Positions 8,901 through 15,143 of a stretch of 64,000 nucleotides of DNA are shown here, piece after piece; the stretch's first letter is position 1; each line of letters opens with the position of its first letter. The position numbers were made by a program, and so were the translations under genes. Source of the stretch: DASWZN01 sp963841635. Its GTDB lineage: Bacteria > Acidobacteriota > Terriglobia > Bryobacterales > Bryobacteraceae. The stretch spans positions 310,001-374,000 of the forward strand of contig CAWJDO010000002.1 in NCBI GenBank assembly GCA_963841635.1, in the 5' to 3' direction. The notes below the pieces were generated by a model that worked only from the letters and a program-made list of their open reading frames with translations, had not been told where the DNA came from and did not search any database.

Positions 8901-9185
8901 GTCCGCCACCGCGGTGCGGAATCCGGCCTTGGTGGCCGATACCTTGTAAGTCCCCAGCGGCAACTCACCGAACGCGAAGGTTCCGCCCTCGCCGGACGTT
9001 ACCTCGCGGCTCAGGTTCGTGGCGGTGTCGGTGACCGTCACCTCGGCGCCTGAAACGGAAGCGCCCGATGAATCGAGCACGGTGCCCTGGATTGCGCCGC
9101 GAAAGCTTTGAGCACTGGCGATGGGCGTCAGAACGAGAACGGCTATCGCGAGACAGAGAACGAGAATGGCGACGGATCGCTGCAC
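5922..9185 (-). CDS. Oar-like TonB-dependent receptor with carboxypeptidase-regulatory N-domain
   Basis: An outer-membrane beta-barrel of about 1087 residues. The signal peptide (VQRSVAILVLCLAIAVLVL ... IASAQ) is followed by a carboxypeptidase-regulatory-like Ig domain (IQGTVLDSSGASVSGAEVTV, LPLGTYKVSATKAGF). The plug domain follows (LPTNGRDFGKTILLVPG, NYLLDGTDMND, DAQYGRNAGAIVNIVTKSG), then the barrel (FFFFAYEGERE), ending in the aromatic RFSF typical of outer-membrane barrels. Acidobacteria carry many such genes, used for uptake of large substrates. GTG at 9183-9185 was chosen because GGAGG sits 7 nt before it; GTG 9195-9197 is an in-frame alternative. A TATACT box at 9207-9212 fits a promoter. 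The GH42 gene lies directly downstream, which suggests galactoside use. Confidence 0.9.
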   Translation of the reverse strand: MQRSVAILVLCLAIAVLVLTPIASAQSFRGAIQGTVLDSSGASVSGAEVTVTDTATNLSREVTSGEGGTFAFGELPLGTYKVSATKAGFRTAVADGIKVATAITQRVDLTLSPGEAKELVEVREAAALVDTIGDTQGGTLDSKQLANLPTNGRDFGKTILLVPGANADAAGITDSPGSFGTFSMNGNRGRSNNYLLDGTDMNDGYRNDPAINQAGVFGTPATLLPLDALAEIPVISGADAQYGRNAGAIVNIVTKSGTNDLHGSAFEDFRNSAMDARNFFNTAGTPQNPFHNNSFGASLGGPIVKDRTFFFFAYEGERESGGISSLGHVPTQADIAAAQASPDLAALGGESPVIANLLARNPWPSPNIATDSNGNNLLATTLFTNRVDSLIGKIDQHFGKGDVLTGRYYFGDSYQSFPFAIVGGGVLPGYNTVTPTRVQLASASFTHILSPRLLLEVRGGYNRFAETFYPEDKSFDPRSIGLNTIQGSSDTGLPLIQVAGEASLGANSSVPRGRIDTNSQFFVNASYNTGRSNWKFGYEFRRTFVNGFFDSGYRGKLVFPDLVSFLAGAPSSVHEAQGNSRRGTFQNNHGMYVQNSFRLAKHLMLDAGVRWDYYGVIGEEQGRFSIFDPSIPGPKQVSTLYPKDYKNFAPRVGLAWDVFGTGKTVVRTGWGLFYDAFSQDFFVGQLPWNTFNPGPAYNDIGSSPVLFSGTAAITVTPGPCTGSAIKVPGSSMCAPPVFSDFGATDVFTVAQNLRTPYVQNYNFNLQQELVPGVALQVGYVGSAGRKLFRYRDLNQTVGGGSLPYGDFVYINQLETSAISNYNGLQTILKIETHGLTSTVNYTWSHSLDNASDGQDFVPNATQPDNSFNVKNEWASSNFDARHRLAWNFTYEFPDAHSYKKLLSGWAINGVVAIQTGQPVNLNYLFEGDFNGSDEWFGRPDVVGNPFAGQHFPNTFLDASAFAVPCTWDAVVGSCVAGTQHFGNLGRNAFTGPSLKNFDFSLSKTTPLGERVKMQTRVDFFNLFNHPNFANPMMPAFSLDFLQGGQPDAQGRGTGSIPITATADVGTGYPYLGGGGPRNIQLAIRFSF

Positions 9186-9206
9186 AGACACCTCCACTTT
9201 CGCAGC

Positions 9207-9212
9207 AGTATA
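9207..9212 (-). promoter_or_regulatory. Likely -10 box of the Oar-like receptor gene
   Basis: On the minus strand the hexamer is TATACT, which predicts a transcript start near 9200. That leaves about 15 nt before the GTG at 9185, enough for its GGAGG ribosome site. No convincing -35 box was seen. Confidence 0.4.
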
Positions 9213-9271
9213 GCAGCTACCGCCGATGTCGCGGATCAGTTTTTTTTTGGACCCCGATTACGGAAGCTTTC

Positions 9272-9320
9272 GTGGCGCGGGCACTCTTGCCTGCCGCCTC
9301 GACACTCCTGTCGAGGCATG
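9272..9320. repeat. Dispersed palindromic repeat, family A, copy 2
   Basis: GTGGCGCGGGCACTCTTGCC followed by a hairpin with arms CCTCGACA / TGTCGAGG around CTCC. It is the same layout as the unit at 5851-5912, with base differences. It lies in the 150-nt gap between the BON protein and receptor genes. An A/T run of about ten bases lies just beside it at 9239-9248. Confidence 0.7.
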
Positions 9321-9338
9321 TCTTGGTCCGTCTCCTCC

Positions 9339-9869
9339 CTACCCCTTCACCCGCAGATTGTTGGTCACCGAGAACACCCCGGGCACTCCGTTGGCTTGAA
9401 CGCCGGCGATGTTCCTGTCCGCCGCGCTCGCCACCACGCCCTCCAGCGTCACGTGGCCGTCCTTGACGACGATGTGGATCGGCGGCACCGCCTGGATCGC
9501 ATACCGGTCGAGCGACGGGAAGCCGAAGATGGCGCGGTACACCGCCCGCCGGATCCGGTCGTCCCCCGGCGAGGGCGGCAGCACCTCGATCCGGTTCTCC
9601 ACGCGCTCGACGCCTTCGATGCTTTTTACCGCGTTCTCCGCGTCGCCCTTGAGCGACGGCCGCACCACCTGGCCCAGCAGGATGACCGAGTCCCCCTCGA
9701 CCTTGTATTCCAGGTTGTCGAAAACCGAATAGTACGGCAGCATCACCAGCTGGTGCCGCACTTCGCGCTCGACGCGGCTGCGGCCCTTTTCGGACATTTC
9801 CTTCTGCGCCCCCGCCATCAGCGGCAGACAGGCGCCAACGACAGCCATCGCGAATAGCAGTTTTTGCAC
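9339..9869 (-). CDS. Exported protein with two BON domains
   Basis: About 176 residues. The signal peptide QKLLFAMAVVGACLPLMAGA is followed by a first BON domain (LEYKVEGDSVILLGQVVRP ... VEGVERVENRIEVLPPSPGDD). A second one follows (IHIVVKDGHVTLEGVVAS, AGVQANGVPGVFSVTNNLRV). BON domains bind phospholipid and are common in periplasmic envelope-stability proteins of the OsmY type. The frame opens with ATG at 9896, but GTG 9867-9869 fits better because AGGGGGG precedes it by 7 nt and the signal peptide starts there. It stands alone on the minus strand upstream of the receptor gene. Spacing and the repeat in between make co-transcription uncertain. Confidence 0.85.
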   Translation of the reverse strand: MQKLLFAMAVVGACLPLMAGAQKEMSEKGRSRVEREVRHQLVMLPYYSVFDNLEYKVEGDSVILLGQVVRPSLKGDAENAVKSIEGVERVENRIEVLPPSPGDDRIRRAVYRAIFGFPSLDRYAIQAVPPIHIVVKDGHVTLEGVVASAADRNIAGVQANGVPGVFSVTNNLRVKG

Positions 9870-9961
9870 GGACAGGCCCCCCTCTGGCCTTATCATGGCA
9901 TGGCCGGCAGCCGCCCTGTAGGCTCAGCGTCGCCGGTCGTCTCTAGTGCCGGTAGTAGCAA

Positions 9962-10228
9962 GTGAAGCTCCAATTCGCCGCAATCGGTTTCCCTGTGTGC
10001 GCCTTCGCTCGAGACGCCCGCGCCCTTGAGTCTGCGTGCGGGCCTGACCGCGCACGTTTTGATGTGACAACGGACGTGGAGACGGGAAAGGTTTACTATT
10101 TCCGGGCGCGCGGAATCAGATTGGCAGAGCATGGTGTTCTCTCCTTCGGTCTGGAGCCCACAAACAGCGACGAGGGACAGTTTCTCGTCGACTCTTTCCC
10201 GCTCAGTGACTTCCCTCTGAGGAAGTGA
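9962..10228 (+). pseudogene. DUF2846-like C-terminal fragment
   Basis: The frame encodes ETGKVYYFRARGIRLAEHG and then LSFGLEPTNSDEGQFLVDS, ending in SDFPLRK. This matches the C-terminal half of DUF2846-type lipoproteins, in which TxEAGKxYYFRxR is followed by LEPVxSDEGKYLI. The N-terminal half, including the expected signal peptide or lipobox, is absent; upstream codons read as low-complexity sequence. It is probably a truncated remnant, though it might be a short expressed protein starting at GTG 9962. The family call is by pattern recognition and the similarity is limited to about 45 residues. Confidence 0.45.
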
Positions 10229-10308
10229 CCGCGCCGCCACCACCCAACCGCGCCCGGGCAAGCGGAGAGGCGCCACGGGGCTACCCCTGCCCCGCCCCCG
10301 CTCACGTT

Positions 10309-10314
10309 TATAAT
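10309..10314 (+). promoter_or_regulatory. -10 box giving a leaderless transcript for the 10321 lipoprotein gene
   Basis: A perfect TATAAT ends 6 nt before the GTG at 10321, so transcription would begin at about the start codon. The sequence TATAATCGAGTT-GTG closely resembles GATAATCGAGCT-GTG in front of the gene at 58653. No clear -35 box was seen. Confidence 0.5.
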
Positions 10315-10320
10315 CGAGTT

Positions 10321-10788
10321 GTGAATACCCGCTGCCTCCCTATCCTGTTCGCTGGGCTTGTCCTCCTCGGCTGCGGTAGCCGCGGAATGCAGAACGAGAC
10401 CGCTGTCCGCCAGGGCGTCATGGACTACCTCGCGCAGCGCACCGACCTAAACATGAAAATGATGCAGGTGGATGTGACCTCCGTGTCCTTCCGCCAGGAC
10501 GAAGCCGATGCTACGGTCTCCTTCCGCCCCAAGGGCGCGGCCGGCGGCGGCATGCAGATGCGCTATACGCTGGAACGCAAGGACGGCCGATGGGTCGTCA
10601 AGGGGAAGGGCCACTCCGGAGCCGGTCAGGAGCCGCACGGGAAGGTGCCCCCTGGCGGGATGCCTGGCGCCGGCCAGTCGCCGCACGGAGCGATGCCAGG
10701 TGGGATGCCAGGTGGAATGCCCGGAGGAACGCCGAACCCCGATCTTCCCCCCGGCCATCCCTCCGTCAATCCGCCCGGGGCGAAGTAG
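10321..10788 (+). CDS. Small lipoprotein with Met/Gly/Pro-rich tail
   Basis: 155 residues starting at GTG. The signal NTRCLPILFAGLVLLGCGS has a lipobox (LLGC), so it should be a lipoprotein. Residues about 25-100 form a compact domain (VMDYLAQRTDLNMKMMQVDV, ATVSFRPKGAAGGGMQMRY, DGRWVVKGKG) that reads like a small alpha/beta ligand-binding or NTF2-like fold. The tail is low-complexity: GGMPGAGQSPHGAMPGGMPG and further GGMPG repeats rich in Met, Pro and His, which could bind metal. No named family was recognised. It ends 3 nt before the flavoprotein gene and could be co-transcribed with it and hemL. Confidence 0.75.
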   Translation: MNTRCLPILFAGLVLLGCGSRGMQNETAVRQGVMDYLAQRTDLNMKMMQVDVTSVSFRQDEADATVSFRPKGAAGGGMQMRYTLERKDGRWVVKGKGHSGAGQEPHGKVPPGGMPGAGQSPHGAMPGGMPGGMPGGTPNPDLPPGHPSVNPPGAK

Positions 10789-10791
10789 CGA

Positions 10792-11961
10792 ATGAAACGC
10801 GTCGCGGTACTGGGCGGTGGTCCGGCCGGTGCATTTGCGGCCGAGCGCCTGGCGTCCGCGGGCCTCGACACCGTCGTCATCGACGAGAAGCTCGCCTGGG
10901 AGAAGCCCTGCGGCGGCGGCATCACATGCAAGGCGTATAAAAGGTACCCGTTCCTACTGGAAAACGACCTGCCGAAGCGCTTCGTCACCACGACCACGCT
11001 GGCCGCTTCCGGCGCCGGCGCCGCGCGCCTCTCCCTACGCGATCCGCTAGTCATCTACTCGCGGCTGGACTTGAACCGCCTCCTGCTCGAGCGCGCCGAA
11101 CGCGCCGGGGCGCGGATCGAGAAGACCCGCGTCCTCGAGGTCACTCCCAACAGTAAGTGCTGGCACGTCCGCACCGCCGCCGGAACCATCGACGCCGACT
11201 TCTGCATCGTCGCCACCGGCGCCCGCAATCCGCTTCGCAACGTCGGCACCGAGTGGACCGCGGCCGACACCATGCTGGCCCTCGGCTACTACGTCGAGGC
11301 GCAGCAGGAGCACATCGACATTCAGTTCCTGCCGCGGCTCGAAGGCTACATCTGGATCTTCCCGCGCTGCGGGCATCTCTCGGTCGGCATCTGCGGCAAG
11401 GGAGTGGCGGCGCAGGAGCTGCGCGCGCGCCTCGAAGCATTCATGCGCGAGCGGTCGCTCTCGCCTAAGGGCGCGCGCTTCTACGCACACGTCCTGCCCT
11501 CGCTCGGCGCCTCCGGATGGCGCAACAACCGTGTTGCGGGCCACGGCTGGCTGGCCGTAGGAGACGCCGGCGGGTTGGTGGACCCCATCACCGGCGAAGG
11601 CCTCTACTACGCGCTGCGGTCGGCCGACCTGGCCAGCCGGGTGGTCCTCGACGACGCTCACGAGCCCACCGAAAAACCCTGCGCCTACCGCGCCCTGCTC
11701 ACCAGGGACTTCGGCGCCGACCTGGCCTTCGGCGCCATGATCGCCCGCCGCGTTTTCCACGGCCGGTTCCTGTTGGGCACCGTGCCCCAGAGGGCGGTGC
11801 AGTTCCTTCGCCGCAGCCCGTGCTTCTACGACCTCATGCAGGACCTGGTGGCGGGCAGCCAGACCTACCTCGGGCTCAAGAGCCGCCTGATGCGCAACCT
11901 GCAGGGCACGATGCTCGACACCTTCTTCCACTTCGTGCTGGGCCGGGAGGCCGGCGTATGA
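10792..11961 (+). CDS. Geranylgeranyl-reductase-like FAD-dependent oxidoreductase
   Basis: 389 residues. The Rossmann FAD motif is VAVLGGGPAGAFAAERL at the N-terminus. It is followed by EKPCGGGITCKAY (the PCGGG motif of geranylgeranyl reductase and related PHBH-fold enzymes), YSRLDLNRLLLERA, IVATGARN and the second FAD motif GDAGGLVDPITGEGLYYALR. Relatives reduce isoprenoid double bonds in quinone, chlorophyll or archaeal-lipid side chains, or hydroxylate aromatics. The substrate here cannot be read from sequence. The stop codon overlaps the hemL start (ATGA), so the two are translationally coupled; that hints at a role near tetrapyrrole or isoprenoid metabolism, which is inference. Its start lies 3 nt after the lipoprotein stop. 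Confidence 0.85.
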   Translation: MKRVAVLGGGPAGAFAAERLASAGLDTVVIDEKLAWEKPCGGGITCKAYKRYPFLLENDLPKRFVTTTTLAASGAGAARLSLRDPLVIYSRLDLNRLLLERAERAGARIEKTRVLEVTPNSKCWHVRTAAGTIDADFCIVATGARNPLRNVGTEWTAADTMLALGYYVEAQQEHIDIQFLPRLEGYIWIFPRCGHLSVGICGKGVAAQELRARLEAFMRERSLSPKGARFYAHVLPSLGASGWRNNRVAGHGWLAVGDAGGLVDPITGEGLYYALRSADLASRVVLDDAHEPTEKPCAYRALLTRDFGADLAFGAMIARRVFHGRFLLGTVPQRAVQFLRRSPCFYDLMQDLVAGSQTYLGLKSRLMRNLQGTMLDTFFHFVLGREAGV

Positions 11962-13223
11962 GGGACTTTTCCCGCTCGCGCGCGCTGTTCGAGAGAGCGC
12001 AGCTCTCCATCCCCGGCGGAGTCAATTCCCCCGTCCGGGCCTTCCGCGGCGTGGGCGGGACGCCGCCATTCATCGCCCGCGGCGAGGGCGCGCACATCTG
12101 GGACGCCGACGGCAACCGCTACATCGACTACGTCTGCTCCTGGGGCCCGCTGCTCCTGGGGCACCGGCATCCCGCTATCGTCGAGGCGATTCGGCGCGCG
12201 CTCGAGCGGGGCACTAGCTTCGGCATGCCCACCGAAGGCGAGATCGATCTGGCCGAAGCGATCTGCCGCGCCGTCCCCTCCATCGAGATGGTGCGTCTGG
12301 TGAACTCGGGTACCGAGGCCACCATGAGCGCCCTGCGCCTGGCGCGCGCTTTTACCGGCCGCGACCTGACCGTGAAGTTCGAAGGCTGCTACCACGGGCA
12401 TGTCGATTCCCTGCTGGTCAAGGCAGGCTCGGGCGTCGCCACCCTGGGCATTCCGGATACGGTGGGGGTGCCCAAAGCGTTCGCCGATACCACCATCGCG
12501 CTGCCCTACAACGCGGTCAGGCCCCTGGCGGAGTGCTTCGAGCGGCACGGCGACAGGATCGCCGCGGTGATCGTCGAACCGGTTGTGGGCAACATGGGCT
12601 GCGTCCTGCCCCTGCCCGGGTTCCTGGAGGCTTTGCGCGAACAAACCGCGCGGCACGGCTCGCTGCTCATTTTCGACGAGGTGATGACGGGGTTCCGTGT
12701 GGCGTTCGGAGGAGCTCAGCAACTCTACGGCATCCGGCCCGATCTGACGACGTTAGGGAAGGTGATCGGCGGAGGCCTGCCCGTGGGCGCCTACGGTGGG
12801 CGGCGCGATGTGATGTCGATGGTCGCTCCGGCTGGTCCCGTGTACCAGGCCGGAACGCTTTCCGGGAACCCGCTGGCCGTGGCGGCGGGTCTGGCCATGC
12901 TGCGCTTTCTCGCAGCGCATCCCGAGGTCTACGCGGGCATGGAGCGCCACGCCACGCGCCTGGCACAGGCGGCGCCCGAAGGCGTCACCGTCAACCGCGT
13001 GGGTTCGATGTTCACGTTCTTCTTCACCTCACGGCAGGTGACGGATTACGCATCGGCCCAGTTGTCCGATCAGGCTCGCTTCGGAGAGTTCTTCCGCTGG
13101 ATGCTTGAGCGGGGATGTGCCTTCCCGCCCTCCCAGTTCGAAGCAGCGTTCCTCTCCGCCGCTCACACCGACGATGACATTGAGCGTACCGTCACCGCCA
13201 TGGGTGAGTTCTTCAAGCAGTAG
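11958..13223 (+). CDS. hemL: Glutamate-1-semialdehyde 2,1-aminomutase
   Basis: A 421-residue PLP enzyme that converts glutamate-1-semialdehyde to 5-aminolevulinate in C5-pathway heme synthesis. Diagnostic segments are SIPGGVNSPVRAFRGVGG at the N-terminus, NSGTEATMSALRLAR, FEGCYHGHVDSLLVKAGSG, FDEVMTGFRVAFGGAQ and TTLGKVIGGGLPVGAYGG, which holds the PLP lysine, then YQAGTLSGNPLAVAAG. Length and motifs match the family in full. ATG 11958 overlaps the previous stop by 4 nt. The 3' end overlaps the convergent LuxR-type gene by 11 nt. Confidence 0.96.
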   Translation: MRDFSRSRALFERAQLSIPGGVNSPVRAFRGVGGTPPFIARGEGAHIWDADGNRYIDYVCSWGPLLLGHRHPAIVEAIRRALERGTSFGMPTEGEIDLAEAICRAVPSIEMVRLVNSGTEATMSALRLARAFTGRDLTVKFEGCYHGHVDSLLVKAGSGVATLGIPDTVGVPKAFADTTIALPYNAVRPLAECFERHGDRIAAVIVEPVVGNMGCVLPLPGFLEALREQTARHGSLLIFDEVMTGFRVAFGGAQQLYGIRPDLTTLGKVIGGGLPVGAYGGRRDVMSMVAPAGPVYQAGTLSGNPLAVAAGLAMLRFLAAHPEVYAGMERHATRLAQAAPEGVTVNRVGSMFTFFFTSRQVTDYASAQLSDQARFGEFFRWMLERGCAFPPSQFEAAFLSAAHTDDDIERTVTAMGEFFKQ

Positions 13224-13479
13224 GCTGTAAGGCCCCTGCCTGGAGGCTGGCGAGTTCGGGCGCTGGCCTTTCCACAGTCAGGAAGTGCCTGGCAGCCGAA
13301 GCCACCAACTCCGCCGTGGAGTGCACCCCGACCTTCCGGCAGATCCGCTTGCGATGGTTGTTGACCGTGTGGACGCTGATGGTCAGCGTGTCGGCGATCT
13401 GTTTGCTGGTTCGTCCTTGCGCTACAAGCCCAAAGACTTCGCTCTCGCGTGGTGTGAGTTCATCCTGACGCATATGCAC
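13213..13479 (-). CDS. Single-domain LuxR/GerE-type HTH regulator
   Basis: 88 residues made almost only of a GerE helix-turn-helix: LTPRESEVFGLVAQGRTSKQ, IADTLTISVHTVNNHRKRIC, RKVGVHSTAELVASA. There is no receiver or ligand-binding domain. Similar one-domain regulators (GerE type) bind DNA as dimers. The protein is a close relative of the one encoded at 13719-13940: 36 of 58 aligned residues are identical. The two genes diverge from a 239-bp region. The 3' end overlaps hemL on the opposite strand, so transcripts of the two could interfere. Targets are unknown; the shared intergenic region is the obvious candidate. Confidence 0.85.
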   Translation of the reverse strand: MHMRQDELTPRESEVFGLVAQGRTSKQIADTLTISVHTVNNHRKRICRKVGVHSTAELVASAARHFLTVERPAPELASLQAGALQPTA

Positions 13480-13718
13480 CCTTATCGCCGGCTCCCCTCA
13501 GTGATGTCGGGAAACGAAGCGTTGGCCGGTCTTGTTGTTCCCTCGATTGGATGCCGTAGTCCCTGCAAGGGAGCGGCGCCACAACATTAAAGATGATTTA
13601 TTTTTTGCCCCAAATCAGAGCTTCCGGAGCAAACGCACTAAAATAACCTCGGCAGGTCATTGGATGGGCTTCGCCGGTTTGCTAGAGTTGCGGGTGGTTG
13701 ACAACGTTGTCCCTTATT
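13480..13718. promoter_or_regulatory. Divergent control region between two LuxR-type genes
   Basis: A 239-bp spacer that is clearly more AT-rich than its surroundings around 13585-13650 (TGATTTATTTTTTG, CACTAAAATAAC). Both divergent promoters should lie here, but no -35/-10 pair stands out enough to place. No coding frame is convincing. Confidence 0.4.
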
Positions 13719-13940
13719 ATGCAAGCCGATAACACGCTCACGCGCAGGGAACTTGAAGTCCTGGAGAAGATTGGTCAAGGGAAGACCAGCCGCCAGATCG
13801 CCGAGACGCTGAACCTGAGCGTCTTCACGGTCAACAATCACCGCAAGCACATCTGCAAGAAGATCGGTCTTCACTCGACCGCTCAGCTTGTCGCGTTCGC
13901 GGTGACGCAGTCCCACGCGGCTCGATTGCCCGTGAGCTGA
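13719..13940 (+). CDS. Single-domain LuxR/GerE-type HTH regulator (second copy)
   Basis: 73 residues from ATG 13719, nearly all of it a GerE HTH: LTRRELEVLEKIGQGKTSRQ, IAETLNLSVFTVNNHRKHIC, KKIGLHSTAQLVAFAV. It is 62% identical over 58 residues to the divergent neighbour at 13213-13479, with the recognition-helix core TVNNHRK unchanged, so both may bind the same site. TTG 13698 with a nearby GGGTGG is an alternative start that would add seven residues. The adjacent inverted arrangement suggests an inverted duplication. No sensor domain is present, so activity is probably set by abundance or by partner proteins. Confidence 0.8.
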   Translation: MQADNTLTRRELEVLEKIGQGKTSRQIAETLNLSVFTVNNHRKHICKKIGLHSTAQLVAFAVTQSHAARLPVS

Positions 13941-14049
13941 GCGCATCCCCCTCATCTCGGCGCCGGGCAGGTCGCTCGCTGCTCACTTCTGTGCGATCCT
14001 GCCCCTAAGTGAGGCCGCTCCCGGCGGCCTGCGACCCGAGGAGGTGTCT

Positions 14050-14640
14050 ATGTTCGTGACCGCCGTGGCCGGCCTGGGCCCGGACATGTTCGCGCTGAAG
14101 ATCAGCGTGCTCGAGAAGGTCCTGCGCCCTGTCATCGTCTACGTGTTCATTCTGATCTGTCTCCGCTTGTTCGGCAAGCGGCAACTGGCCCAGCTGAACC
14201 CGTTTGACCTGGTGGTGCTGCTGTCGATCTCGAACACCGTGCAGAACGCCATCATCGGGGACGACAACTCGGTTACCGGAGGCCTCATCGGCGCGCTGGC
14301 CCTGTTCGCCGTCAACTACCTGGTGGTGCGGTTCGTGTTCCGCCACAAGGCCCTCGACCAGCTTCTCGAAGGCACGCCGACGGTGCTGATCGACTGCGGA
14401 CACGTGCGCCGCCGCGCCCTCGCCAAGGAGTTGCTCTCCGAAGCGGAGTTGGTGTCGGTGGCGCACCGCCAGGGCTTCGATGGCCTGAAGGATGTCGACC
14501 ACTGCGAGCTGCAGCCGGGCGGCATCTTCTATATGCGCGGCGTCACACCGCCCGAGCCCAAGACCTCGCATCTTCTGGCCAGGATGGAACAGCTTGGCCA
14601 GCAGCTCGACCGCATCGAGCAGCGCCTGGGCGCGGCATAG
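14050..14640 (+). CDS. DUF421 (YetF-type) membrane protein
   Basis: 196 residues. The N-terminal part has hydrophobic segments VLRPVIVYVFILICLRLFG, then FDLVVLLSISNTVQNAII and GALALFAVNYLVVRFVF. The soluble DUF421 domain follows (ALDQLLEGTPTVLIDCGHV, AELVSVAHRQGFDGLKDVDH, CELQPGGIFYM). The motif KRQLAQLNPFDLVVLL is typical of the YetF family. The C-terminus is a short coiled coil (LLARMEQLGQQLDRIEQRL). The role of the family is poorly defined; some members influence spore or envelope properties. ATG 14050 is used because GAGGAGGTG lies directly upstream; GTG 14044 is in frame but lies inside that site. Confidence 0.85.
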   Translation: MFVTAVAGLGPDMFALKISVLEKVLRPVIVYVFILICLRLFGKRQLAQLNPFDLVVLLSISNTVQNAIIGDDNSVTGGLIGALALFAVNYLVVRFVFRHKALDQLLEGTPTVLIDCGHVRRRALAKELLSEAELVSVAHRQGFDGLKDVDHCELQPGGIFYMRGVTPPEPKTSHLLARMEQLGQQLDRIEQRLGAA

Positions 14641-14777
14641 GGGGCGGCCAAAGGAATCCCTGTGCAACTGACGCCGAATCTGTGGTAAACGGGGTCAAGA
14701 TCGCCATGCGCCAGCCAGCCTCGACGGGAAAGTGTGGTCTTTGCAGGCTGCGGTAGACTCGCTTTGAGGGTTGCGAC

Positions 14778-15062
14778 ATGAGGTCGCCTTCTCCCGAACG
14801 CGTCGCGCAAATCGGCATCGGCATATTATTCATCGTCATCCTTAGGACCGTTGGAGAATACTATCGGCTGAGGTGGTCGCTCGGAGCAGAAGCGGGACTT
14901 AAGGCTTTTGAGCCGTTCATTCCCGGTCTCCTACTGGCCGTTATCGGGACCATGGCCGCCGTGGCACTCTATTTCGCGCGGCGGTTTCGCCTCGTAGTGT
15001 GGGCTACCGGAACTGTCGTCTTGGGACTCATTCTCTACAAGACGATTTTCATCCCGATTTGA
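14778..15062 (+). CDS. Small hypothetical membrane protein
   Basis: 94 residues with three hydrophobic segments: IGIGILFIVILRTVGEYY, FIPGLLLAVIGTMAAVALYF and LVVWATGTVVLGLILYKTIF. They are joined by short charged loops, with a basic N-terminus (MRSPSPERVAQ). It is not recognised as any named family. A TAGACT box at 14754-14759 with GAGGG before the ATG supports expression. The convergent ugd gene begins its 3' end 81 nt away. Codon use and the regular spacing of hydrophobic segments make it a credible gene. Confidence 0.6.
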   Translation: MRSPSPERVAQIGIGILFIVILRTVGEYYRLRWSLGAEAGLKAFEPFIPGLLLAVIGTMAAVALYFARRFRLVVWATGTVVLGLILYKTIFIPI

Positions 15063-15143
15063 GTTGAAACCTTACGGTGCGCGGCCCCGAACGCGGATGT
15101 CAGCACCAGCGCAGCCAGCATGGAGGCGGCTCGCAAGAGTGCC

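Noticed and set aside
9236..9250. A/T run as a terminator
   Set aside because: The run is a poly-A on the strand of the flanking genes, so it cannot serve as a U-tract for them.
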